Below, one piece after another: positions 1 to 5,208 of a DNA stretch of 9,809 bases. The stretch is from Planctomycetaceae bacterium (GTDB lineage Bacteria; Planctomycetota; Planctomycetia; Pirellulales; Pirellulaceae). Made by a program: the position numbers and the translations under genes. The notes under the pieces were generated by a model, which did no database searches, was not told the origin of the DNA, and saw only the letters and a list, made by a program, of their open reading frames with translations. The first letter of the stretch is position 1; each line of letters opens with the position of its first letter. The stretch spans positions 1 through 9,809 of the forward strand of contig NYXM01000167.1 in NCBI GenBank assembly GCA_002685655.1. The letters run 5' to 3'.

Positions 1-54
1 CGAATTGCGATCTATGCGGGTTTAGGATGAACACACATAGATCGTGCGTTGAAC
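1..54 (-). repeat. Partial attC-like fold at the window edge, against the IS91-like element
   Basis: A perfect 9-bp inverted repeat (8-16 and 36-44, CGATCTATG) with a 19-nt loop lies just outside the IS91-like element. On the minus strand it is entered through GTTCAAC (54-48), which fits the integron R'' consensus RYYYAAC. The window's first eight bases, CGAATTGC, equal bases 4435-4442 of the better attC-like site, where they follow GTTCAA. This suggests that a matching core lies just off the left edge. If so, it would be a compact attC-like site of about 60 nt. The other half of the core is outside the window, so this is an inference. Confidence 0.3.
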
Positions 55-66
55 TTTGTCGCACAC
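47..66 (+). repeat. Left terminal inverted repeat of the IS91-like element
   Basis: It reads CGTTGAACTT, two variable bases, TCGCA, then diverges. It matches the complement of 2649-2668 at 16 of 20 positions. It lies 44 bp past the transposase stop codon and runs into the palindromic segment 58-77 (arms around ACAC/GTGT). Confidence 0.5.
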
Positions 67-109
67 TGTGTGACGACTTGGAGGCGGTGAGGAGAGTTAG
101 TCCGGCCGC

Positions 110-1624
110 TTAGAAGTATTTTAGATGATAGTCGGGCCGCGGGGAAATGCCCGGCAAGTAGAGTTGCACAGGAAGAGAGTTGGAGACCGGTTCCTTTGCA
201 CATTCTACCACGGTTTCCAGGTACCAATCGTTAAAACCCTCACCCATCAGGTCGTCCCAGAAGCGGCGGTCGCCTTCACGCTTGAGCTCGGCGTACCAGG
301 GGGGACAACGCTCGCTCTGGCTATCAAAGATCTCTCGCCAGGATGGCTTGCCCGTTTCTTGCAGCAAGATTAGACGGTCGCTGCCGCAGTGACAACACAC
401 CAGCGGATCATGTTCTCGACAACTGACCAAAGATGTGAGTGGTTCTGGTGGCTCGGCGTCACTTGGCGGGTTGAGTTGACGTAATTGATCGCGGCAGCGA
501 GCCATGTAGGCGGCTCGGCATGAATTGCTCCAACCGCCCAGGTAGCGGGTCTTCGTCAGTTGTTGGGGCTGGATGTGCAAGCACCAGCGACGGACGAATT
601 CTTCGACACTCAAGGTGATGGGAATCTGCTGTCGCTGGCCGCCGACCTGCTTGCCTTCGCGGGCCACGAAAGTGACGTTCGCTGCGTCAGCCGCGGTGAT
701 GCGGTGGTCGCTGATCGGACCGCCTGTCAGATAACGTGTCAGATAATTGACGACCTCGCTGGCCCCGCTGGTGGGCCCCGGCGGCGGCTGGATGTAGGCG
801 ACCCATGCGGTCGATTCCAATTGCCGGATGAAGGCATCCCAGTTCTCGTCGCTTTGCAGATACGCGAACTTGCCGCCGAAGTTCAGCTTGCCTTGCAGTC
901 GCAAGCGACGAAGCTTGCGGATCGCCCGGCTGCGGTACGACTTGCGCAGCCGATCGGCATCGACCAGGTAATAGCCGTCGCTGTTTTTGCTTTGCGGCGG
1001 CGCTTGGGCTCGCTTCCAAGTGGCATCGTCGAGCAACGTGGCATCGTCGAGCAACGTGGCATCGTCGAGCAACGTAGCATCGTCGAGCAACGGGCCTTCG
1101 CCAGGGACCAACAGATGCACATGCCAGTGGGCGTCCAACCGCTGGTTCCAAGAGTGAAGCACGGAGATGCCTGCCGGTTGGTAACCTTGTTCGCTCTGGA
1201 TGTTTTTGGAAAGACTTTGCCAGGCCGAGTCATTTAACAGGTCGGTCATCGCGTGGCGGTTGGCCAATGCCAACTCGGACAGTTCGCTGGGCAACGTGAA
1301 GACGACTTGGTAGTAAACCACGCCGGGCAGCAGCAACCGGGATGCCTTCTCGTTGAAGTCCAGCCGCTGGCCGCCGCTACACCGCGGACAATGACGATCA
1401 CCGCACGAGTTGTATCGCGTGGTGATCTCGTCGCACTCCTCGCACTGATACTTCCGTCCGCCCAGGACATGTGTGCGGCAAACCGAGATCTTGGCCAACA
1501 CACTTTGCACTTGCGGACAGGTCGACGCGTCCGCGACTCTCCCGGCGCCGAGTCGCAGGATCTCGGCGACCGTCAGTTTTGGCTGGGGCCGGTCTGCGGG
1601 TCGTTCCCCTTCTGCTGGTGCCAT
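110..1624 (-). CDS. tnpA: IS91-family HUH/Y2 rolling-circle transposase (504 aa)
   Basis: It would nick one strand at the element end and move it by rolling-circle replication. An N-terminal zinc-binding region holds CEEC (61-64) and CGDRHCPRC (74-82), the usual IS91 start. The metal-binding HUH motif is HVH at 168-170. The two catalytic tyrosines are Y294 and Y298 in YLTRY, the spacing typical of Y2 transposases. A cysteine cluster near 410-413 resembles the family's C-terminal zinc site. The open frame continues upstream to 2221, but that part is a shadow of the recombinase gene, so I place the start at the ATG ending at 1624, just before the conserved KLTVAEIL segment. No strong ribosome site is seen there, and the 52-nt overlap with the upstream gene suggests coupled translation. 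A hexapeptide LLDDAT is repeated four times at 179-202, directly after the HUH motif. The gene looks otherwise intact. Confidence 0.88.
   Translation of the reverse strand: MAPAEGERPADRPQPKLTVAEILRLGAGRVADASTCPQVQSVLAKISVCRTHVLGGRKYQCEECDEITTRYNSCGDRHCPRCSGGQRLDFNEKASRLLLPGVVYYQVVFTLPSELSELALANRHAMTDLLNDSAWQSLSKNIQSEQGYQPAGISVLHSWNQRLDAHWHVHLLVPGEGPLLDDATLLDDATLLDDATLLDDATWKRAQAPPQSKNSDGYYLVDADRLRKSYRSRAIRKLRRLRLQGKLNFGGKFAYLQSDENWDAFIRQLESTAWVAYIQPPPGPTSGASEVVNYLTRYLTGGPISDHRITAADAANVTFVAREGKQVGGQRQQIPITLSVEEFVRRWCLHIQPQQLTKTRYLGGWSNSCRAAYMARCRDQLRQLNPPSDAEPPEPLTSLVSCREHDPLVCCHCGSDRLILLQETGKPSWREIFDSQSERCPPWYAELKREGDRRFWDDLMGEGFNDWYLETVVECAKEPVSNSLPVQLYLPGISPRPDYHLKYF
1021..1092. repeat. Four tandem 18-bp repeats inside the transposase gene
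   Basis: The units are 1021-1038, 1039-1056, 1057-1074 and 1075-1092. The first three are identical and the fourth differs at one base. The unit is a multiple of three, so the reading frame is kept and the protein gains LLDDAT repeats (residues 179-202). A single copy would restore the usual short link between the HUH motif and the following WKRAQ. This looks like slippage expansion. Confidence 0.95.
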
Positions 1625-2493
1625 CCCGGCAGTTGCCGCACCGGCAGCCAGTCCAGCGGACTGGGCACACTCTCCAGGTGCGGCCGGCGGACGTGCAGGT
1701 AGACCATCGTGGTCGTGAAGCTGGCGTGCCCCAACAGCCGGCTGATCGTCAGGATGTCCACGCCTGCTTCCAGTAAGCCGGTCGCGTAAGAGTGTCTCAG
1801 GACATGAGGATGGACTGACTTTTTGATCCCCGCTTTTTTCGCCGAGGCCTTGATCGCTTTCTGAATGCTGGTGGCGGCGTACGGCGTGTCCGGCGTCTTG
1901 CCCGCAAACAGATACGTCGCCGGCCGGTATTTCTTCCAGTACTCGCGCAACGCTTCCAGCAGTCTCGGCGACAGCGGCACGTGACGCTCCTTGGCCCCCT
2001 TGCCGTGAGCCACCCGCAGTTGCATCCGCGCCGAGTCGATGTCGGCGATCTGCAGATGCGAGCACTCCGCCAGCCGCAATCCGGCGGCGTAGAGTGTCAT
2101 CAGGAACGTGCGATGTTTGAGGTTGGTTGTGCATTGCAAAAGATCGTCCACTTCCTGCCGGCTCAGGACGGTGGGCAACTTCTTGGCTCGCTTGCCGAAA
2201 GGAATCATCGTCACCGGCCACTTCCTGGGAATCGTGGTGGTGTAAAGAAACCTAAGCGCGCAGACGGCTTGGTTAAAGGTGCTGTAACCGACTTTTCGGA
2301 CTTCGATGAGATGGAGTTGAAAGTTTCTGACATCTTGTGGGGTTGCCCGGTCCAGCGGTTTTTTTATCAAGTCGGCGAAGTGTTGCACGTGGTAGGTGTA
2401 GGCATCGATGGTAGCCGGTGCGAGGTTGCGAATCTTCATGTCGCCGGCCAGTCGCCGGGTCACGTCGGTCAGTCGCTTTTCGTATGGTGTCAT
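1573..2493 (-). CDS. Tyrosine recombinase of the IS91-like element (306 aa)
   Basis: It is a phage-integrase-type recombinase that cuts and rejoins DNA through a 3'-phosphotyrosine. An N-terminal SAM-like DNA-binding domain covers about residues 1-90. The catalytic domain has R140 (in AGLRLAE), a lysine-bearing turn near 164-170, H230 and R233 (HVLRH), H256 (LLGHAS) and the nucleophile Y265 (MVYLHV). The full catalytic set is present, so it is probably active. I chose the ATG ending at 2493 because GGGAG lies 8 nt upstream (2501-2505). Starts at 2508 and 2532 are possible in the same frame. It is not an integron integrase as far as I can see: I do not find the extra integron-specific patch between its catalytic motifs. 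It probably resolves or helps insert the rolling-circle intermediate, but that role is inferred from its position. Confidence 0.88.
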   Translation of the reverse strand: MTPYEKRLTDVTRRLAGDMKIRNLAPATIDAYTYHVQHFADLIKKPLDRATPQDVRNFQLHLIEVRKVGYSTFNQAVCALRFLYTTTIPRKWPVTMIPFGKRAKKLPTVLSRQEVDDLLQCTTNLKHRTFLMTLYAAGLRLAECSHLQIADIDSARMQLRVAHGKGAKERHVPLSPRLLEALREYWKKYRPATYLFAGKTPDTPYAATSIQKAIKASAKKAGIKKSVHPHVLRHSYATGLLEAGVDILTISRLLGHASFTTTMVYLHVRRPHLESVPSPLDWLPVRQLPGWHQQKGNDPQTGPSQN

Positions 2494-2636
2494 TTGGAGA
2501 ACTCCCATGTGGGTGAAGAAGTCGCTGATCAAAACGACAATCAGCCGAACACATCAAACATGGACGCGCTGAGCAAATGCGCAAGTCATTTAATCGTTTT
2601 AATCGATACCCCAACACACCTCACCCAACAGACGCT

Positions 2637-2668
2637 GCCAGCCGCGTGGACTGCGATTAAGTTCAACG
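2637..2668 (+). repeat. 32-bp repeat, copy 1, at the IS91-like element end
   Basis: It is identical over 32 bp to 4405-4436. It includes the right terminal inverted repeat of the IS91-like element (2649-2668) and ends in GTTCAACG. In both copies the sequence that follows is an attC-like fold with the same spacing of conserved blocks. Confidence 0.95.
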
Positions 2669-2745
2669 TCCAAGATCACCAGCGCGCGCGAGCTGACTCC
2701 CGAATCCACTGATTTGTTTTGCGCGCGTCCGATGCATCGCGTTGA
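2661..2745 (-). repeat. Degenerate attC-like site beside the IS91-like element
   Basis: It aligns with the better site at 4429-4533 without gaps over its first 37 bases. GTTCAACG, ATCACC (offset +14) and GAGCTGAC (offset +29) fall at identical spacing in both, with differences between the blocks. The outer arm pairs GAT (2674-2676) with ATC (2736-2738), and CGCGCGC (2683-2689) with 2721-2727. Read on the minus strand it ends in the core GTTGAAC (2667-2661). The opposite core (RYYYAAC) is not recognisable, perhaps lost where the IS110 element begins. Arm sequences differ from the other site but still pair in part, which suggests that folding is under constraint. Confidence 0.5.
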
Positions 2746-2749
2746 TACT

Positions 2750-2848
2750 CATCATGGCCTCGCTTGAGAGGCGTCCTTGTCCTAAAAAAAAGCCGCGAGG
2801 GCCTTCATGTGGTTTGGAGGCTCAAGCAACCCCTCAAGGAGGACCATG
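2750..2848 (+). ncRNA. Structured leader of the IS110 element, possible bridge RNA segment
   Basis: IS110-family elements encode a bridge RNA in non-coding DNA at one end. Here only about 100 bp separate the attC-like site from the transposase start. The segment contains competing pairings: GCCTC/GAGGC (2757-2761 with 2768-2772), GCTTGAG/CTCAAGC (2762-2768 with 2821-2827) and GGCCTCGC with GCGAGGGCC (2795-2803, one bulge). It is shorter than known left-end bridge RNAs, so the RNA may instead lie after the gene. No target or donor loops were assigned. Confidence 0.25.
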
Positions 2849-3892
2849 ATGAACTTCTACAATCAACAACATGCATTTTATTGCGGCGTCGATCTGCACA
2901 CAAGGAAGATGTATCTGTGTGTGCTGGACCAGCAAGGCAACAAGCGACTGCATCGCAATTACTCCGCCAAGCCCAAGGATTTCCTGAGGGCCGTCAAACC
3001 GTTTCGCGAAGGGCTGGTGGTCGGCGCCGAGTGCATGTTTAGCTGGTATTGGCTGGCCGATCTTTGCCAGGACGAAGGGATCGAATTCGTGCTGGGCCAC
3101 GCTTTGTACATGAAGGCGATTCACGGCGGCAAGAAGAAAGACGACAAGCTGGACAGCGAGAAGATCGCCAGGCTGATCCGCGGCGGCACGTTTCCCTTGG
3201 CTTACGTCTATCCGCGCCAGATGCGCGCCACGCGGGATCTTTTGAGGCGGAGGAACTTCCTCATGCGACGCCGTGGCGAGTTGCTGGCACACGTGCAACT
3301 GGTGAACTATCAGTACAATCTTGATCCCTTTGAAAAGCGGTTGCAGTACGCGTCCAATCGCGACGGCGCGGCACAGCGTTTCGAAGACCTCAGCGCGCGG
3401 CGCAACGTCGAAGCGGACCTGGAAATGATCGGGCACTACGACCAGCTCTTGCAGCGGCTGGAACTCGACGTGCTGCGGCAAGCCAAGGTTCACGACGGGC
3501 AAGCTCGCTTTCTGTTGCGGACGATTCCCGGCGTGGGAGAAATTCTCTCCCACGTGCTGTTGTACGAAATCCACACCATCGCGCGGTTCGCCGACGTGGG
3601 ACGGTTTCTTTCCTACTGCCGACTGGTCACGCCGCAGCACACCAGTGACGGCAAACCGGCTGGTGGCGGTGGAGCCAAGATTGGCAACGCGCATCTGAAG
3701 TGGGCCTTCTCGGAAGTCGTGCCGCTGATGATGCGCGAGTGCCCCCAAGCCAAGAAGTTCGTCGACCGCAAAGAGAAGAAACACGGCAAGAGCCGAGCCA
3801 TGACGATGCTGGCCCGCAAGATCGCTCGCGCCGTGTACCGCACGCTCAAACGAAAGGAAGCCTTTGACCTAGAAAAGTTTTTCGCCCATTAG
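2849..3892 (+). CDS. IS110-family DEDD transposase (347 aa)
   Basis: It belongs to the bridge-RNA-guided recombinases that insert IS110 elements without terminal inverted repeats. The N-terminal RuvC-like domain shows D15 (CGVDLHT), E61 (VGAECM) and the pair D99 and D102 (DDKLDSEK). A coiled helical stretch covers about 125-215. The C-terminal domain begins at IPGVG (226-230), a helix-hairpin-helix-like turn. It contains S266 in HTSDGK, the likely catalytic serine by comparison with IS621. Two ATGs adjoin at 2846 and 2849. I prefer the second because AAGGAGGA (2836-2843) is better spaced from it. The gene appears intact and full length. It points opposite to all its neighbours on both sides. 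Confidence 0.9.
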   Translation: MNFYNQQHAFYCGVDLHTRKMYLCVLDQQGNKRLHRNYSAKPKDFLRAVKPFREGLVVGAECMFSWYWLADLCQDEGIEFVLGHALYMKAIHGGKKKDDKLDSEKIARLIRGGTFPLAYVYPRQMRATRDLLRRRNFLMRRRGELLAHVQLVNYQYNLDPFEKRLQYASNRDGAAQRFEDLSARRNVEADLEMIGHYDQLLQRLELDVLRQAKVHDGQARFLLRTIPGVGEILSHVLLYEIHTIARFADVGRFLSYCRLVTPQHTSDGKPAGGGGAKIGNAHLKWAFSEVVPLMMRECPQAKKFVDRKEKKHGKSRAMTMLARKIARAVYRTLKRKEAFDLEKFFAH

Positions 3893-3930
3893 AATCGGGG
3901 CCGGTGGTGGAGCCGCACGGATAACTCAGG

Positions 3931-4375
3931 TCACTGCGAGCCGACAAGCCTCGCAAACAGGTGAGCGTCACCAGAGCAACCCACAATAACCTCCACGCGC
4001 TGCCTGCCAAGCGACGCGCCATGGTTGCTGTACGCCAAATCCCAGAACCTGCCTGCTTTGATTGGACCACCGCCGGCGCCCGTATTACGCACTGATGAAT
4101 CGATGCGCATGTCGCGCATTTTGGCAAGGAGATTTGAATCGAACTCGGCGTGATTGCCTCTGGCCCGAGCCCCTTGATTACCATGGAAACGGGTCGAATG
4201 AAAACTTCGGGAAGTTGATGAACTGTGCCGCTTGAAAAGTAAGGTAGATAAGCCATGCGATAAACCGCACAATGCGCCAAAGCGAAGCGTCGCGATGCTC
4301 ATCGACCGTATCGGATGCAGATAAGCGCTCGTCGAACGTAGCGTTGACGATGTAGATGAGTGGTGCCCATAGTAG
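3931..4375 (-). pseudogene. Coding-like remnant, frame-broken (unrecognised)
   Basis: No intact gene fills 3893-4378, but two adjoining minus-strand stretches have coding-like composition. The first (about 4375 down to 4178) would encode a hydrophobic protein with segments such as LLWAPLIYIVNATF and WLIYLTFQAAQF, ending at a stop after FDPFPW. The second, in another frame (about 4175 down to 3931), reads through NHAEFDSNLLAKMRDMR and WDLAYSNHGASL to a stop at 3931. A single frameshift near 4178 would join them. The upstream end runs straight into the 58-bp palindrome, so the N-terminus is missing. They may be one decayed cassette gene or two unrelated fragments, and I do not recognise either. 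The IS110 right end must also lie somewhere near 3893-3930. Confidence 0.3.
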
Positions 4376-4378
4376 CGC

Positions 4379-4436
4379 CGTTGAACTTAATCGCAGTCCA
4401 CGCAGCCAGCCGCGTGGACTGCGATTAAGTTCAACG
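4379..4436. repeat. Perfect 25-bp inverted repeat (58-bp miniature palindrome)
   Basis: The arms 4379-4403 and 4412-4436 are exact complements, and the loop 4404-4411 is AGCCAGCC. Each arm carries CGTTGAACTTAATCGCAGTC, which equals the right terminal inverted repeat of the IS91-like element (2649-2668). The unit therefore looks like two such ends facing each other with nothing between them. No T-run follows on either strand, so it is not a typical terminator. Confidence 0.95.
4405..4436 (+). repeat. 32-bp repeat, copy 2
   Basis: It is identical to 2637-2668. The identity covers most of the palindrome's loop and all of its right arm. It ends inside the core of the neighbouring attC-like site. 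Confidence 0.95.
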
Positions 4437-4533
4437 AATTGCATCACCGGGCGGCGGGAGCTGACGTTGATTTCAAAACACGCTGGCCACCGCCGCTCCG
4501 GTGCATGCGGTGGTTATTGGGCGTTAGTTGGGC
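4429..4533 (-). repeat. attC-like: attC-like recombination site of a gene cassette
   Basis: On the minus strand it starts with GCCCAAC (4533-4527, fits RYYYAAC) and ends with GTTGAAC (4435-4429, fits GTTRRRY), spanning 105 nt. The arms 4441-4457 and 4490-4508 pair fully except for two unpaired bases on one arm (4497 and 4504). Such extrahelical bases are the hallmark that lets integron integrases read the folded strand. The first core overlaps the stop codon of the upstream 204-aa gene (4526-4524), the usual cassette layout. The translated arm (NNHRMHRSGGG) resembles junk peptides I recall from planctomycete intergenic repeats. Confidence 0.65.
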
Positions 4534-5138
4534 CGAACACCTGAATGATTTGAATGTACCGAAAAACCGAAACGATGAACACTGTGAGCGACAACAGGTG
4601 TAAAAACCCGCGCGTGTTGACGACCGGTGAGATGGCTTCGCTTTCTTGCGATCATGTACCACACTCCAAGTACGCCCCAATACGTAGCAATGAATGCAAG
4701 ATGCGGTAAGTAGGCGACAAGTTTTGGATAATTCTCGGTGTATTCGATGATCGCGGCAAAATGCCACAATGACGCGCCAAAATGCCAAGCGGACAGCGCA
4801 ATTAGAATCGTCAATGCGGATTCCTCAGCCTTGTAGGACATTGACCGCGACAGAATAACCATGAGAAGAAAGATCAACATCAAGTCGAGGGCGTATCGGA
4901 AGCCGCTTGAGGCAGTGATTGTGTATGAGTATTTGTCTATGAGAATATGGTACGCCCCGACGTCGTAGACAACGAACGATAGAAACCCGGTTGCACACAA
5001 CATGTGCCGGGCAACCTCCATCTTGGAAACATTACGTGCCTCTCGAAGCGCGTCATCGAGCTTGGCGTAACCCATGCCGATCATCGCGCCGAAGACGACA
5101 TCAATCACCCACACCCAGTGTTTCGCGATTTCGGTCAT
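4524..5138 (-). CDS. Cassette-borne multi-pass membrane protein (204 aa), function unknown
   Basis: I do not recognise a family. Hydrophobic segments at about 8-25, 47-66, 80-97, 107-131 and 141-163 suggest four or five membrane helices in the inner membrane. Short charged loops lie between them, and a basic tail follows from 165. The fourth segment is rich in tryptophan and histidine (SAWHFGASLWHF), which could face a pore or bind a cofactor, but this is only a guess. The start ATG lies 7 nt after the core GTTAAAT (5152-5146), and the stop overlaps the core GCCCAAC of the attC-like site. The gene therefore fills its cassette almost completely. There is no visible ribosome site or promoter of its own, as is common for cassette genes. 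The gene appears intact. Confidence 0.75.
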   Translation of the reverse strand: MTEIAKHWVWVIDVVFGAMIGMGYAKLDDALREARNVSKMEVARHMLCATGFLSFVVYDVGAYHILIDKYSYTITASSGFRYALDLMLIFLLMVILSRSMSYKAEESALTILIALSAWHFGASLWHFAAIIEYTENYPKLVAYLPHLAFIATYWGVLGVWYMIARKRSHLTGRQHARVFTPVVAHSVHRFGFSVHSNHSGVRPN

Positions 5139-5145
5139 GTCTGAT

Positions 5146-5184
5146 ATTTAACGGCGGACTGCGGTAGCCAAATAACGAAATTAA
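5146..5184 (-). repeat. 3' half of an attC-like site, cut by the ISKra4 element
   Basis: On the minus strand the segment ends in GTTAAAT (5152-5146), which fits GTTRRRY, and is preceded by the GC-rich ACCGCAGTCCGCC. The matching first arm and RYYYAAC core are absent, because the ISKra4 terminal repeat begins at 5185. This would be the site that closed the previous cassette in the array. Confidence 0.4.
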
Positions 5185-5206
5185 TTGGTAGCAACTCGCA
5201 CATCTC
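5185..5206 (+). repeat. Left terminal inverted repeat, ISKra4 element
   Basis: It is an exact complement of 6881-6902. It lies 3 bp from the end of the transposase stop codon. Confidence 0.95.
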
Positions 5207-5208
5207 TC

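Larger units (their letters stand above)
47..2668 (-). mobile_element. IS91-like rolling-circle element with a tyrosine recombinase gene
   Basis: Both genes read on the minus strand, recombinase first and transposase second, with a 52-nt overlap. The proposed ends are imperfect inverted repeats: 47-66 and the complement of 2649-2668 match at 16 of 20 positions, beginning CGTTGAACTT and sharing TCGCA after two mismatches. IS91 elements insert next to GAAC or CAAG and make no target duplication. GAAC is present at both proposed borders inside GTTGAAC, so it is unclear which heptamer is target and which is element. A hairpin with one bulge (58-77) lies just inside the transposase-side end, as expected for an origin or terminus. 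An accessory tyrosine recombinase is, from memory, known in a subset of the IS91 family. Confidence 0.7.

Noticed and set aside
1021..1092. Tandem repeats considered as a CRISPR array
   Set aside because: The units are contiguous without spacers and lie in frame within a coding gene.
560..1237. Plus-strand 225-aa open frame
   Set aside because: It is antisense to the HUH transposase, and its repeats (GIVEQR) are only the opposite-strand reading of the tandem 18-bp units.
1625..2221. Upstream part of the open frame that continues the IS91 transposase to 703 aa
   Set aside because: It lies entirely over the recombinase gene in another frame and has low-complexity Arg/Ala/Gly content without family features. 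The transposase starts near 1624.
1981..2712. Plus-strand 243-aa open frame
   Set aside because: It is antisense to the tyrosine recombinase and runs through the element end into the attC-like repeat.
2782..2806. Minus-strand terminator (short GC stem followed by eight T)
   Set aside because: The stem is about five pairs with a bulge, and no minus-strand gene is known to end there. The same bases take part in the alternative leader pairings.
2834..3784. Minus-strand 316-aa open frame over the IS110 transposase
   Set aside because: It is a shadow frame of a gene with full catalytic motifs and a good ribosome site on the plus strand.
4120..4150. tRNA T-arm-like sequence (GTTCGATTCAAATC on the minus strand)
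   Set aside because: No acceptor, D or anticodon arms could be placed at the proper distances.
4444..4788. 114-aa minus-strand open frame ending in MHRSGGGQRVLKSTSAPAAR
   Set aside because: It overlaps the membrane protein gene in another frame and its C-terminus is only the translated attC-like arm.
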